Of a DNA stretch of 64,000 bases, positions 1-9,090 are shown piece after piece. Position numbers and translations under genes: made by a program. The stretch is taken from the NCBI GenBank assembly GCA_018064525.1, contig JAGHVB010000033.1:37684-101683 (forward strand), in the 5' to 3' direction. A model generated the notes under the pieces. The model had not been told where the DNA came from. It saw nothing but the letters and a program-made list of their open reading frames with translations, and searched no databases. Numbering within the stretch: position 1 is the stretch's first letter; every line of letters starts with the position of its first letter. The DNA comes from Candidatus Treponema merdequi. Lineage in GTDB: Bacteria > Spirochaetota > Spirochaetia > Treponematales > Treponemataceae.

Positions 1-534
1 AAAATCATTTTTTTCCAGTTTTGATTTCTGCACTTCAAGAACAGATTCATATTCTGTTCCAACAAGTTTCATTTTATTATCAAATCGTTTGATTTCTACA
101 AAAGCATCATCAAACTTTTTCATATGAAGATAATTTAAACACATAAAAATATTTGTATACAAATCTTCATAAGTTTCACCAGGATAATCCTGAACAGTGT
201 CATTTATAATTCCGGTTGCAATGGTCTGTGAAATACTTTTTGTGAAATTTCTTTCTATTTCTTTTTCAGCAAGAGAAAAATTTTCATTGCTTTCTTTAAA
301 GTTTCCGGAAAAATGTTTTAATAATCCCTGATCAAGATACAAAAGCACATTCTCTTTCTTTGTGTAATAATATTCCTTACCGGATTCGAGAGATGCTGAA
401 GCTGTTGCATAGTCATTGTTTCTGATTGCTGTATCAACAGCAGTAAAATTTTTATCTGCCATTGTAGTACATGAAACAGATAAGAAAATTAAAAGCGAGA
501 AAAATATCAGGATTTTAATAATAATTTTTTGCAT
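1..534 (-). CDS. Lipoprotein with TPR-like helices, 3' end outside window
   Basis: The frame is open for 178 codons from an ATG at 534 to the left edge, so the C terminus is missing. The N terminus is a short basic start, a hydrophobic stretch and a lipobox ending LSVSC (Cys22), which indicates an exported lipoprotein. The mature part is alpha-helical, with alternating aromatic and acidic residues typical of tetratricopeptide-like repeats. It includes a segment reading NIFMCLNYL near residue 130 that reminds me of the COG3014 lipoprotein family. There is no strong Shine-Dalgarno, only AT-rich DNA, and 13 bp separate it from the upstream peptidase stop, so it is probably the last gene of the galE-peptidase transcript. 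The function is unknown; the family assignment is tentative. Confidence 0.75.
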   Translation of the reverse strand, partial: MQKIIIKILIFFSLLIFLSVSCTTMADKNFTAVDTAIRNNDYATASASLESGKEYYYTKKENVLLYLDQGLLKHFSGNFKESNENFSLAEKEIERNFTKSISQTIATGIINDTVQDYPGETYEDLYTNIFMCLNYLHMKKFDDAFVEIKRFDNKMKLVGTEYESVLEVQKSKLEKNDF

Positions 535-547
535 AATTTTAATAATT

Positions 548-1780
548 TTATTTGGACATCAAAACTGCAATCGTAACTGCATCCCTGATGATATTTTCAA
601 TTATACAGTATTCATTCGGCATATGAGCTGTTTCGTCCATTGTGCTCCATACAACGCAGTCAAAACCTTTGTTGCGAAGTTCTGCACCTACTGTTCCTCC
701 ACCGATTCCGATTATTTTTGAGTCAATGTCATGAGCTTCTTTAATGGAATCTGAAAGTAACGACACCACTTTAGAATTTTTTGGAGTTGCACGCGACTGC
801 GCTTTCTGTAAGATTTTATAACTTACAGTCACACCAAATTTTCTTTCAATTTTTTTACATTGTTTTTCAACTTCTGATAAAACTTTTTCACATGAATAAC
901 ATGGAAGAATTCTCATATCCATATAAAAGACATCACGTCCCGGAATAATATTTACGCCTTCGACATTTGCCTTTCGCATTGTCGGTTCAAAAGTTGAATA
1001 ACACGGAGTAAAAAGAAAATCTTTTTTATTAAACTTCTTTTTAAGTTCAGAATTCAATTTAACAGAAAGTGTACTTGCGGCAAGGCAGGCATTTTTTCCT
1101 TCATCAGGACGAGAGCCGTGACACTGCTTTCCGTTGACTGTAAACTCAAGCCAGAGAATATTCTTTTCTGCAACTTCAATTGTCTCACCTTTCGGATCTC
1201 CTCCGTCAGGAATGATAATCAAATCTTCTTTTGAAAAAAGTTCAGGATGATTTTCAAGAAGCCAGATGATTCCATATTTACTGCCGACTTCTTCATCTGC
1301 TTCGAATAAAAGTTTTACGGTGTGCTTTGGTTTTAACCCGTTTTTGACATAAGCCCAGACAGCAGCAAAGGCCGAAACAAGTCCCTGCTGGTTATCTTCG
1401 ACTCCGCGGCCGAAAAGCTTTCCATCTTTTTCAACAACTTTCCACGGATCTGTATTCCACAAAGATAAATCTCCCGTCGGAACGACATCAAGATGAGCCA
1501 TCACCCAGATTGAATAATCGTCTGACTCACCTTCGATTGTTGCAATAAGATTTGGTCTTATGGAATTTTTAGCCCTTGAATCAGGAGCGTCATAACGGGA
1601 AAGCTCTGTAATTCCATGTTCTTTTAAAAATGACTGCAATGCTTCACATTTATCTAATTCACCGTCTCCTCCATTTTCTGGAGCAAGAGCTTTATGCGAT
1701 GTCAAAAGCGTTTCAAGCTTAATGTATTCTGCACGGTTTTCAAAAATAAATTTTTTTAATGTTTCAATATTGCAAGTCAT
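548..1780 (-). CDS. M20-family metallopeptidase (dipeptidase-like)
   Basis: Cytoplasmic zinc peptidase/deacylase of the M20 family. Numbered from the GTG at 1792, the metal and catalytic motifs are intact: HLDVVPTGD at about 100 (His100, Asp102), GRGVEDN at about 128 with the bridging Asp133, the catalytic Glu pair in EADEEVGS at about 164, and a late His near the C terminus in TAHMP. At about 410 residues it has normal length and includes the lid domain (around 195-320). A GTG at 1792 is possible, but the ATG at 1780 has a weak GGAA ahead of it and is preferred. It lies 26 bp downstream of galE on the same strand. Family membership is firm. The substrate is inferred: dipeptides (Sapep/PepV type) are most likely, and amino-acid deacylation is the alternative. 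Confidence 0.88.
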   Translation of the reverse strand: MTCNIETLKKFIFENRAEYIKLETLLTSHKALAPENGGDGELDKCEALQSFLKEHGITELSRYDAPDSRAKNSIRPNLIATIEGESDDYSIWVMAHLDVVPTGDLSLWNTDPWKVVEKDGKLFGRGVEDNQQGLVSAFAAVWAYVKNGLKPKHTVKLLFEADEEVGSKYGIIWLLENHPELFSKEDLIIIPDGGDPKGETIEVAEKNILWLEFTVNGKQCHGSRPDEGKNACLAASTLSVKLNSELKKKFNKKDFLFTPCYSTFEPTMRKANVEGVNIIPGRDVFYMDMRILPCYSCEKVLSEVEKQCKKIERKFGVTVSYKILQKAQSRATPKNSKVVSLLSDSIKEAHDIDSKIIGIGGGTVGAELRNKGFDCVVWSTMDETAHMPNEYCIIENIIRDAVTIAVLMSK

Positions 1781-1805
1781 TTTTAATTCCACTTAAAACG
1801 AAAAA

Positions 1806-2783
1806 TTATTTTTTAAGAAATTTTTTATAAGCTTTGTATGTTGAATCAATCAAAGTGTCAATGTCAGAATACTTAGCTTTCCAGCCTAAAAGTTCTTCTG
1901 CTTTTTTTGCAGACGCAACGAGATTTGCAGGATCTCCAGGACGGCGTTCAACATAATCTGCAGGAATCGGGTGACCTGTAATTCTTCTCGCTGCTTCAAC
2001 CATTTCTGTAACTGTTGTTCCTGTTTCACTTCCAAGGTTAACAGTAATGCTTTCATTTTTAGAAGAAATATATTCAAGAGCTTTAACATGCGCAGAAGCA
2101 AGATCATTAACATGAACATAATCACGGATACAGGTTCCGTCGCGTGTATCATAATCATTTCCGAAGATTTTCATTTTTTCGCGCATACCGCATGCAACTT
2201 CCATTACGATTGGAAGAAGGTTTGCAGGATTCTGTTCAAGGCCGTACAGAATTCCATCAACATCATAACCTGCAGCGTTGAAATAACGGAGTGCTGCAAA
2301 CTTAAGTCCTTTGAGTTTGTCATACCATGCCATGAACTCTTCGATTTTAAGTTTTGTAAATCCATAATAATTTTCCGGATTTTTCGGATGATTTTCATCG
2401 ATAGGAAGATACTGAGGTTCGCCGAATGTTGCAGCACTTGAAGAGAAAACCATGTACTTGCAGTCGTGTTCAACTGCGCTGTTGAGAATATTCAAAGTTC
2501 CTGTGATGTTGTTAACAGAATATTTTTCAGGTTTAATCATTGATTCGCCAGCTGCCTTGAATGCTGCAAGATGAATGAATGCATCAAAACCTTTTGAGAA
2601 TGCTTTATCGAGCTGTTTCTTATTAAGAATGTCGCCTTTAATAAATCCGTTTTCCTTAAAAAGATTCTGTTTAAGTCCAGAAGAAAGATTATCAAATACA
2701 GTTACTTTATGTCCCTTTGACATCAATTCTTTGACAACATGACTTCCAATATATCCGGCACCGCCGATTACGAGTACTTTCAT
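1806..2783 (-). CDS. galE: UDP-glucose 4-epimerase
   Basis: Interconverts UDP-glucose and UDP-galactose with bound NAD. It is a short-chain dehydrogenase fold of 325 residues, the usual GalE length. The NAD-binding GGAGYIGSH is at residues 7-15, the catalytic Ser is in FSSSAATFG (about 113-121), and the YxxxK pair is Tyr140/Lys144. A late RRPGDPA motif (about 285) is also typical of GalE. This provides galactose for the Leloir pathway or for surface polysaccharide. The gene is first of a minus-strand run with the M20 peptidase. A TATAAT lies upstream at 2817-2822. Nothing unusual was seen. Confidence 0.95.
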   Translation of the reverse strand: MKVLVIGGAGYIGSHVVKELMSKGHKVTVFDNLSSGLKQNLFKENGFIKGDILNKKQLDKAFSKGFDAFIHLAAFKAAGESMIKPEKYSVNNITGTLNILNSAVEHDCKYMVFSSSAATFGEPQYLPIDENHPKNPENYYGFTKLKIEEFMAWYDKLKGLKFAALRYFNAAGYDVDGILYGLEQNPANLLPIVMEVACGMREKMKIFGNDYDTRDGTCIRDYVHVNDLASAHVKALEYISSKNESITVNLGSETGTTVTEMVEAARRITGHPIPADYVERRPGDPANLVASAKKAEELLGWKAKYSDIDTLIDSTYKAYKKFLKK

Positions 2784-2816
2784 AGCTAAACCTCACGGTA
2801 TAATAATTTGACAGAT

Positions 2817-2845
2817 ATTATACCATAAAGTGTTACTTTTGAAAA
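2817..2845 (-). promoter_or_regulatory. Candidate galE promoter
   Basis: Reading the minus strand, TATAAT (2822-2817) is preceded by TGG, making an extended -10. A weak -35 (TTTTCA) lies 17 bp upstream. The distance to the galE ATG is about 33 bp, leaving room for an ordinary leader. Confidence 0.4.
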
Positions 2846-2877
2846 TGCAGGCAGTTTATTATTGAATTTTATTATTG

Positions 2878-4878
2878 TTAATTTTCTGATCTGAAAACAA
2901 ATTCTGATTCCGGATTATATGATTCTAATACATAAATCTGAGGCTCATTCTGAAGAGGAGCATAAGTCCAGGATTCACATTTAATTACATCACTATCAAT
3001 ATTTCTGAAACAATTATAAACAGTGTTCTTAGCCCTGTCATAAAAACATCCGGTAAAATCATCATCAGTGTAAGGATTTGCAGAATTTAAATCCTGAATA
3101 AAGTCTGCAAAAATGTACAGTCTGCCTTCTTTTCCGGTATAAAGACAGACATTCTGTTTATCAGAATCTGAAATCCGTTCATAAATTTCAATTACAGGAT
3201 ATTCCTCTTTTGAATCCGGATTTATATGTGATTTAACTACAATCTCTGAAATATTATTGTAAACATTTGTTCCGGGTAAAAAAAGTTCTTCAGACTGTCC
3301 CTTTGAGTTTACAAATGCCATACCGCATATTTTTTTAGATGAATTATTTCCAAGTTCTTCAGCTACAGTACAGTTGACTTTGCAGTTTACTATCGGATTA
3401 TGTAAAACAGATCCGTTAAAATCTTCATAAACTGCATTTGCTATATCCATGGAATTTATAACGCCTGTTCTTCCTTTTTCTGTTCTTACAATACAATAAG
3501 GAAAGATGCATCCATTTTCAATTTTTACCATTTCTTTATCTGAATAATCAAAATAGTCAATTATATAAATATGTTCATTCGGATTTAAAACTTCTTCTGA
3601 AAGATCCTGATAAATTATTTTTGAAGGACATCTTGTATACGCATTTTCATACTGCATATCAAAAATATAATTATTTTCTTCTGTTGCATCATAAAACGGT
3701 TTTACTGGCACCTGAACAAAAACAAAATCACCAAAAACCCATCCTTCTATATTTTCAGATGAACGGATTTTTACCCATTCAGAAGAAACTCCGTCAATTA
3801 CAGTTTTTTCCGGTGTCATATCAAGAACAGTTACAATTGAATTATTATAAACGGCTCCTGCTTTTTCAGATTCAACATCAGGCAAAGTCCGGATATTGAT
3901 TTTAGTATTTGAATCTGCTTTTATAAATGCATTTTCGAAATAATAATTTTTAATGATATCATCTGATGAATTGAAATATCTGCAGACATTCCAATCATAT
4001 TTTTTATCTTTTGGTTCTTCTTTTATGTTCTGAAATTTCTTAACGGCATCTGTAAAATTAAAATAAACAGTCGGAACATCAAGAAGTTCTGAATACTTTG
4101 GATTTTCAGACTGCTTTGCTAGCTGACCGTAAGTCAATCCGTTTCCGGAATCCCAGTCTGAAATAAAACCATGGACGGACATAAGATATTCAAAAACTTC
4201 ATAAGAATCATTTTTAACAGCACACGCAAGAAGTGTTTCTTCTTCCGGATAATAAACAGTATCCAGGTCTGTTTCAATATAACCGTTCAGATATTTTAAA
4301 AGTTTTTTATAATTATATTTTGCTGCGAAATATAATGGTGAATTTGTTTTAAATTCATCATAATCAGTATATTCATTGGGAGACATGATTAAATCAAGAG
4401 CGTTTATAATTTTCTGTTCATCAATCTTTTTTTCATGTGCTGTTTCAATTATTTTTTTTATAAGAAGATGACAGTCTTCCAGTTTGATACTATGCTGCTG
4501 ATTAAAAAAAAGTCCGGTATAAGAAAGTCCGGCAAGAAAATCAGCGGCAAGTTTTTCATAATCAGATGGAAGAAGATTTACATCAGAAATATAGCACCAA
4601 CCTGCACTCTTTCTTTTATTTTCATCTGTACATAAAACTTTTAAAACAAAAGTATCAGAACATTTTCGTATTTCACGAATTTCAATTTTACTGTTTTCAT
4701 CAATACTGCATACACTTTCTTTCATATCAGAAAGATCATAAATCAAAAATTCAGATGAAGACGGAACAGCATTAAGTCCAATTACTTTTTCAAAACCTAT
4801 TTTTTTAGTCCTATTATTTTGACATGAACACAAAACAGATATTAAAATGAATATAAAAGAGAAAGATATTTTTTTCAT
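2878..4878 (-). CDS. Lipoprotein with SH3-like and ankyrin-like domains
   Basis: A 666-residue exported lipoprotein. The hydrophobic signal ends in the lipobox VLCSC at about residue 20. A first SH3-like segment is at about 50-105 (ending GWCYISDV). Ankyrin-like helices are at about 180-260 (SPLYFAAKYN; TLLACAVKND). A clear bacterial SH3b module is at about 325-390 (INIRTLP ... WVKIRSS ... GWVFGDF). The C-terminal 250 residues are beta-rich and not recognised. SH3b domains usually bind cell-wall or surface ligands, which fits an envelope location. The in-frame codon at 4884 is TTG; the ATG at 4878 follows AAGG at good spacing and is preferred. The specific role is unknown. Confidence 0.82.
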   Translation of the reverse strand: MKKISFSFIFILISVLCSCQNNRTKKIGFEKVIGLNAVPSSSEFLIYDLSDMKESVCSIDENSKIEIREIRKCSDTFVLKVLCTDENKRKSAGWCYISDVNLLPSDYEKLAADFLAGLSYTGLFFNQQHSIKLEDCHLLIKKIIETAHEKKIDEQKIINALDLIMSPNEYTDYDEFKTNSPLYFAAKYNYKKLLKYLNGYIETDLDTVYYPEEETLLACAVKNDSYEVFEYLMSVHGFISDWDSGNGLTYGQLAKQSENPKYSELLDVPTVYFNFTDAVKKFQNIKEEPKDKKYDWNVCRYFNSSDDIIKNYYFENAFIKADSNTKINIRTLPDVESEKAGAVYNNSIVTVLDMTPEKTVIDGVSSEWVKIRSSENIEGWVFGDFVFVQVPVKPFYDATEENNYIFDMQYENAYTRCPSKIIYQDLSEEVLNPNEHIYIIDYFDYSDKEMVKIENGCIFPYCIVRTEKGRTGVINSMDIANAVYEDFNGSVLHNPIVNCKVNCTVAEELGNNSSKKICGMAFVNSKGQSEELFLPGTNVYNNISEIVVKSHINPDSKEEYPVIEIYERISDSDKQNVCLYTGKEGRLYIFADFIQDLNSANPYTDDDFTGCFYDRAKNTVYNCFRNIDSDVIKCESWTYAPLQNEPQIYVLESYNPESEFVFRSEN

Positions 4879-4914
4879 TTTCAAAACCTTTTTTCTAATT
4901 ATTTAACTGAAATA

Positions 4915-7299
4915 TTAAAGAAATCTTACCAGTGTTTCAAGAAGTTTCTGCATATCAAGCGGCTTTGAAAGATGTTCATCCATTCCTGCGGCAAATGCAT
5001 TCTTACGGTCTTCTTCAAATGCATTTGCTGTCATTGCAATTACCGGAACACGAACGTTGTATTCTCTTGCAGTTTTTTTAATAAGTTTAGTAGCTTCGTA
5101 ACCGTTCATCTTAGGCATCTGAACATCCATTAAAATAAAGTCATAATAATGAAGCCTGTCATTTTTAAGAGCATTCTGATACATTTCTACAGCAATATCA
5201 CCATCACAGGCTTCTTCAATAATCAGACCATAATCCTCAAGAAGATCTTTTGCGATTTCACGGTTCATTTCATTATCTTCTACAAGAAGAACTCTGCGTC
5301 CGTTAAATGAAAAATCAGTAATATTTGGAACATTCGGCTTTGATGCATTTTTATCTTTATCAATTTTAAGGTCAAATGTAATTTCAAATTTTGTTCCTTT
5401 ACCAGGAGAAGAAGTTACATCAATTGTTCCACCCATAAGATCAACAAGACTTTTTACAATCGACATTCCAAGTCCCGTTCCCTGAATTTTACTTACAGTA
5501 GAATTGCTTTCGCGTGAAAAAGGTTCAAAAAGAACTTTAAGAAATTCTTCACTCATTCCAATTCCATTATCAGAAATTGTAAGAACATAAGTCGCATAAT
5601 CCTGTTTTCTTGGTGGAATTTCTTTAATGTGGAATTCAACAGTACCGCCTTCCGGTGTATACTTGATTGCATTTCCGGCAACATTAAGCGTAATTGAACT
5701 CATTCTCGCTTCATCAGCAAAAACATATTCATGTTCAATATCATCAATCGAATAATTAAATGTTAAACCTTTTGATTTTGCCTGTCCCGAAAGAACTGCA
5801 ATCTTACTTGTAAATTTGTCACGGATATTAACAGCAGTTTCATTGAATTCAATTCTGCCGGACTCAATTCTTGACATTTCAAGAATCTGATTTATCAGAA
5901 CAAGAAGTTCTTTGCTTGACAGATCAATTTTTTCAAGATATTCAAAAAGACGTTTTTTATTGTCAGCATATTTTTTTGCCATTGCCGTAAAACCAGTGAT
6001 TGCATTCATCGGAGTACGGATGTCATGCGACATGCTGAAAAGAAAATTGGTCTTTGATTTATTTGCAAGCTCTGCAGCCTTATATGCCTGTTGAATTTTT
6101 TTCTGCTGCTCTTCACGTTCAGCACTGAATGAATCTATTAAACTGAATGCAAGGATAAACATAGCCGGCGTTCCGTCTTCATGACGCGATCCGACGATTC
6201 CTGTTGCATTTCCCCATTTTTCCTGCTCAGAAACAACTGTCTTATATGTGTATGTTGCCTTGTTTTCATTTCTGAATCTTTCTTTAAGATAATTGACATC
6301 TTTAATTCTCAAAAAGAAATCTTTCGTTTCGCCTTCATACAGATCTGCAATAAACTGAATGACCGGCTCATAGGCTGCAACTTCCCCGATCTTTCCAAAC
6401 GCAAACTGCGGATCACCTTTAATAAACTGAACAAGTCCGTCATCAAGATCTACGGCAAAAATTGCAAAATATTCTGATTCGAGTTTTTCAAACATAAGTC
6501 TATTTGCAAAACCGATGTCATTCTGCCTGAAACTCTGCAAAACTTCTGTATCAGAAAATTTTACGACACGCATTTCAAAATAATGTTTAACTGAACTTGA
6601 AATATCTCTGTATTCAACTACATATTCTCCGTCTTTCTGCACACGGTCAAGCATATATTCTGGTGAAGTTACTTTACGCATTATTTCGCGGTCTTCTGGA
6701 AATACACAGTTATTTACATAATTTGCAATTGAAGAAGTATAAGGTTCTGTATCGCTGTAATTAGCTCTGCCGTCACATCTGTCATGAACTGTTTTTCTGA
6801 TATTTTTTTTACAGTCGATTATAAAAAGGCCTTCATCACTTGCCATTTTATTGATAAGGTTCTGATGAAAATTATTTCGTTCTACGTTGGTAATTTCTTT
6901 TTTAAATTCTTCTGAAATGTTGAGATAAAGAAGAACCGCATGATCTTCATCTTCACCGCGTATTACAATTCCACGGAACATTTCTCCGTTTCCGTTTTCA
7001 TTTTCGCGAAAGTTGAAAGTATAACTGTCTCTGTCCTTTAATGCCTTTCTTGCATATTCAAGACTGAGATTTTTTGCAACAAGTTCCCTGTCTTCTTCAT
7101 GGACATAATTCTGAACATAAAATCCGACAGCATCATCAAATGAATATACCATTCTGCCAAGTTCAGCATCATTCATCATCGCATCCTGCAGAACCTGCAC
7201 AGTTTTGTCAGAAATATTCACATAAAATGCAGTCGCGCACATTCCGATTACATAATTTGCAATTGCAGAACTTGCCCCTGCAGTCAACTTATCAACCAT
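4915..7299 (-). CDS. Soluble hybrid histidine kinase with receiver domain
   Basis: A 794-residue two-component sensor with no membrane segment, hence cytoplasmic. The N-terminal about 400 residues look like tandem PAS-type sensory modules. HisKA carries the phospho-accepting His in MSHDIRTPMN (about 428). HATPase_c follows, with an N box (NVAGNAIKYTP), G1 (DNGIGM) and G2 (GTGLGMS). A C-terminal receiver domain starts at RRVLLVEDN (about 672), has the phospho-acceptor Asp in ILMDVQMP and ends with the conserved Lys in LSKPLD. There is no HPt or DNA-binding output, so a separate phosphotransfer protein is expected. The start has GGAGAG 6 bp upstream. The ligand is unknown; PAS architecture suggests a small intracellular signal. 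Confidence 0.9.
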   Translation of the reverse strand: MVDKLTAGASSAIANYVIGMCATAFYVNISDKTVQVLQDAMMNDAELGRMVYSFDDAVGFYVQNYVHEEDRELVAKNLSLEYARKALKDRDSYTFNFRENENGNGEMFRGIVIRGEDEDHAVLLYLNISEEFKKEITNVERNNFHQNLINKMASDEGLFIIDCKKNIRKTVHDRCDGRANYSDTEPYTSSIANYVNNCVFPEDREIMRKVTSPEYMLDRVQKDGEYVVEYRDISSSVKHYFEMRVVKFSDTEVLQSFRQNDIGFANRLMFEKLESEYFAIFAVDLDDGLVQFIKGDPQFAFGKIGEVAAYEPVIQFIADLYEGETKDFFLRIKDVNYLKERFRNENKATYTYKTVVSEQEKWGNATGIVGSRHEDGTPAMFILAFSLIDSFSAEREEQQKKIQQAYKAAELANKSKTNFLFSMSHDIRTPMNAITGFTAMAKKYADNKKRLFEYLEKIDLSSKELLVLINQILEMSRIESGRIEFNETAVNIRDKFTSKIAVLSGQAKSKGLTFNYSIDDIEHEYVFADEARMSSITLNVAGNAIKYTPEGGTVEFHIKEIPPRKQDYATYVLTISDNGIGMSEEFLKVLFEPFSRESNSTVSKIQGTGLGMSIVKSLVDLMGGTIDVTSSPGKGTKFEITFDLKIDKDKNASKPNVPNITDFSFNGRRVLLVEDNEMNREIAKDLLEDYGLIIEEACDGDIAVEMYQNALKNDRLHYYDFILMDVQMPKMNGYEATKLIKKTAREYNVRVPVIAMTANAFEEDRKNAFAAGMDEHLSKPLDMQKLLETLVRFL

Positions 7300-7389
7300 A
7301 CACTCTCTCCAATAGACACTTTTTGCCTATTTTTTAAGTTTAAGTCTGATTTAGCCCTATGTCAATTTTTATAAGTGGAATTTGCCCGT

Positions 7390-7418
7390 CCAGCGTTAGC
7401 GTACTCATCCGTGTGGCC
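7390..7418 (+). repeat. Solo end of the 144-bp palindromic repeat family
   Basis: These 29 bases match the right terminal inverted repeat of the two full repeats at 14553-14696 and 15103-15246, differing only at the inner edge. No left end is visible nearby, so it is a fragment or single-ended insertion between umuC and the hybrid kinase gene. Confidence 0.8.
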
Positions 7419-7428
7419 TAAAAACTTC

Positions 7429-8679
7429 TTACCTCACCCGCGGAATGTCATCAATTCTGGTAGTCCAGCACGGGCTCAGATAATCGCGTTTCATTCCCCA
7501 GTTTTCATCGGTTATCGCTTTTGCAACATGCAGCACCTGTCTGCCGTAGGACGCCGAAAGTGAATCAAGACTTTTCATGAAATTTCGTTTTTTTATATCA
7601 GAAAGCGGATCTATCCAGAGTTCCCCCTGAAAAGCTTCAGGATATAAATCGCAGAGAGTTACCAAAATCGTTTTGTAGCCGTAGCCTTCACGAAAGATTC
7701 GCGGAAGTGCAAGTTCTGCAGCCCGTACGATGTCCGGTGAAAAACTTGTGAGCCGTGGAAGAACGACCATCATTCCGTTTGAATACTGGGAAGCTTCGTC
7801 GTCTGAATAATAGTTGCAGGTTGAAATGTAAATCTGAACTGCCTTACATTCCGAGTGCTGCTGCCTTAATCGTTCGACTGCAAGTTCTGTGTACTGAACG
7901 AGGGCAACTTCAAGCGTCTTGATGTCGTAGATTTTTTTTGAAAACTGGCGGCTTGATGTGATGACTTCTTTTTTGTTTCTCGTAATTTTATCAATCATCC
8001 GCTTTCCGTTCAGTTCTTCAACAGTAGCGTAGCCTTGAATTGTCAGAAGTTTTTTTGCGTCGCGGAGGTTTAAATGCTTGAGCTGAAGTGCGTTGCAGAT
8101 GGAATGTGACCGCAGTTTTGATGCGCGCGCAGGGCCTATTCCCCAGATGGTACCAACATCAGTTTCTTCTAAAAGAGAATCAACTTTGTCTTTTTCGTAA
8201 ACGTAAACTCCGCCGTGTTTTTTGGCATTTTTATTGTAAAGCTTTGCGAGAGTTTTTGTCGGAGCAATTCCTACACAGATCGGCATTCCTACTTCTTTGT
8301 AAATGCGCCTTTTAAGTTCCATTCCGATATCATAAAACTCACGCACAGAAAAACTGCAGCCGTCAAAAAAAAGAAACGACTCATCAATCGAATATTCCTC
8401 AATATCAGGCGCATATTCCAGATATATGGAAGTAATCCGTCTGGAAATATCTGCGTACAAAGTATAATTGCTCGAAAAAACTGCAACATCATGTTGACGG
8501 CAGACCGCTTCGACTTTGAAAAACGGATCGCCGCGTTTTATTCCGATGGCTTTTGCTTCTTTGTTGAGGGCAATGATAATTCCATCATTATTGGAAAGAA
8601 CTGCAACAGGTTTTCCGCGAAGATCGGGACGATAAATCTGCTCGCACGAAGCATAAAAACTGTTGCCGTCTGCGTGCAT
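7429..8679 (-). CDS. umuC: Y-family translesion DNA polymerase, UmuC type
   Basis: Error-prone lesion-bypass polymerase. Palm/active-site motifs are present: DGNSFYASCE at the N terminus (first metal-binding Asp), the steric-gate region with SNNDG (about 32), the SIDESFLFF acidic pair (about 105) and GIAPTKTLAK (about 142). A helix-hairpin-helix region at about 175-215 and the little-finger domain follow. At about 416 residues it matches UmuC rather than the shorter DinB. The in-frame GTG at 8685 is possible, but the ATG at 8679 aligns with known UmuC N termini and begins 2 bp after the umuD stop. It is co-transcribed with the UmuD-like gene, probably under damage control. Confidence 0.92.
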   Translation of the reverse strand: MHADGNSFYASCEQIYRPDLRGKPVAVLSNNDGIIIALNKEAKAIGIKRGDPFFKVEAVCRQHDVAVFSSNYTLYADISRRITSIYLEYAPDIEEYSIDESFLFFDGCSFSVREFYDIGMELKRRIYKEVGMPICVGIAPTKTLAKLYNKNAKKHGGVYVYEKDKVDSLLEETDVGTIWGIGPARASKLRSHSICNALQLKHLNLRDAKKLLTIQGYATVEELNGKRMIDKITRNKKEVITSSRQFSKKIYDIKTLEVALVQYTELAVERLRQQHSECKAVQIYISTCNYYSDDEASQYSNGMMVVLPRLTSFSPDIVRAAELALPRIFREGYGYKTILVTLCDLYPEAFQGELWIDPLSDIKKRNFMKSLDSLSASYGRQVLHVAKAITDENWGMKRDYLSPCWTTRIDDIPRVR

Positions 8680-8681
8680 TA

Positions 8682-8987
8682 TCACTGTTCGCGCACCTTG
8701 TGAATGACATAAGAAATTGTCCCTGTTATCGAAGCTTCGCCCTTGATGTTGAAAACGCGGCCGAGAACAAAATGTCCGTCTTCTTCGTAGACGACGAGGC
8801 TGTTTTTATTTACAGGGCGCGCGCGGTCGATGACGAGAAGATCGCCATTGTAGATTCCCATTTTGGTATAACGGGTCGACTCGATCTGCATAAAGACTGT
8901 CGCCGACGGATGAGAAATGAGAAGTGTATTTAAGTCAATTGAACTGTCTTCGTAGCCCTGTGCCGGGCTTGGAAATCCTGTAATCAC
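8682..8987 (-). CDS. umuD: UmuD-like protein lacking the catalytic Ser-Lys dyad
   Basis: 101 residues in the LexA/UmuD (S24) fold. The start GFPSPAQGYED and the following DLNTLLISHPSAT match UmuD from its self-cleavage point onward, so the protein resembles the processed UmuD' form with no N-terminal arm. Aligning IESTRYTKMGIYNGD to the usual VEGDSM...GI.DGD puts Arg where the nucleophilic Ser should be. The general-base Lys region (normally VKR) reads VLGR. It should therefore be unable to self-cleave and would act constitutively as the UmuC partner. The start is GTG with GGAG 6 bp upstream. The next gene begins 2 bp after its stop. Confidence 0.85.
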   Translation of the reverse strand: MITGFPSPAQGYEDSSIDLNTLLISHPSATVFMQIESTRYTKMGIYNGDLLVIDRARPVNKNSLVVYEEDGHFVLGRVFNIKGEASITGTISYVIHKVREQ

Positions 8988-9003
8988 TCGAAACTCCGCT
9001 TTT

Positions 9004-9020
9004 TATGTATAGTGTACATA
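9004..9020. promoter_or_regulatory. Candidate operator for the umuDC pair
   Basis: A perfect inverted repeat, TATGTA-N5-TACATA, lies 17-33 bp upstream of the umuD GTG, where a repressor would occlude RNA polymerase. It does not match the LexA boxes I know from Gram-positives or E. coli. The assignment as a damage-response operator rests only on position and symmetry. Confidence 0.35.
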
Positions 9021-9090
9021 TTAACAGAGTTTTGAGTTTAAAGCAAGAGTTTTGTATAGTAAATAAAAATCAAGTATTCATGCGTTTTTA

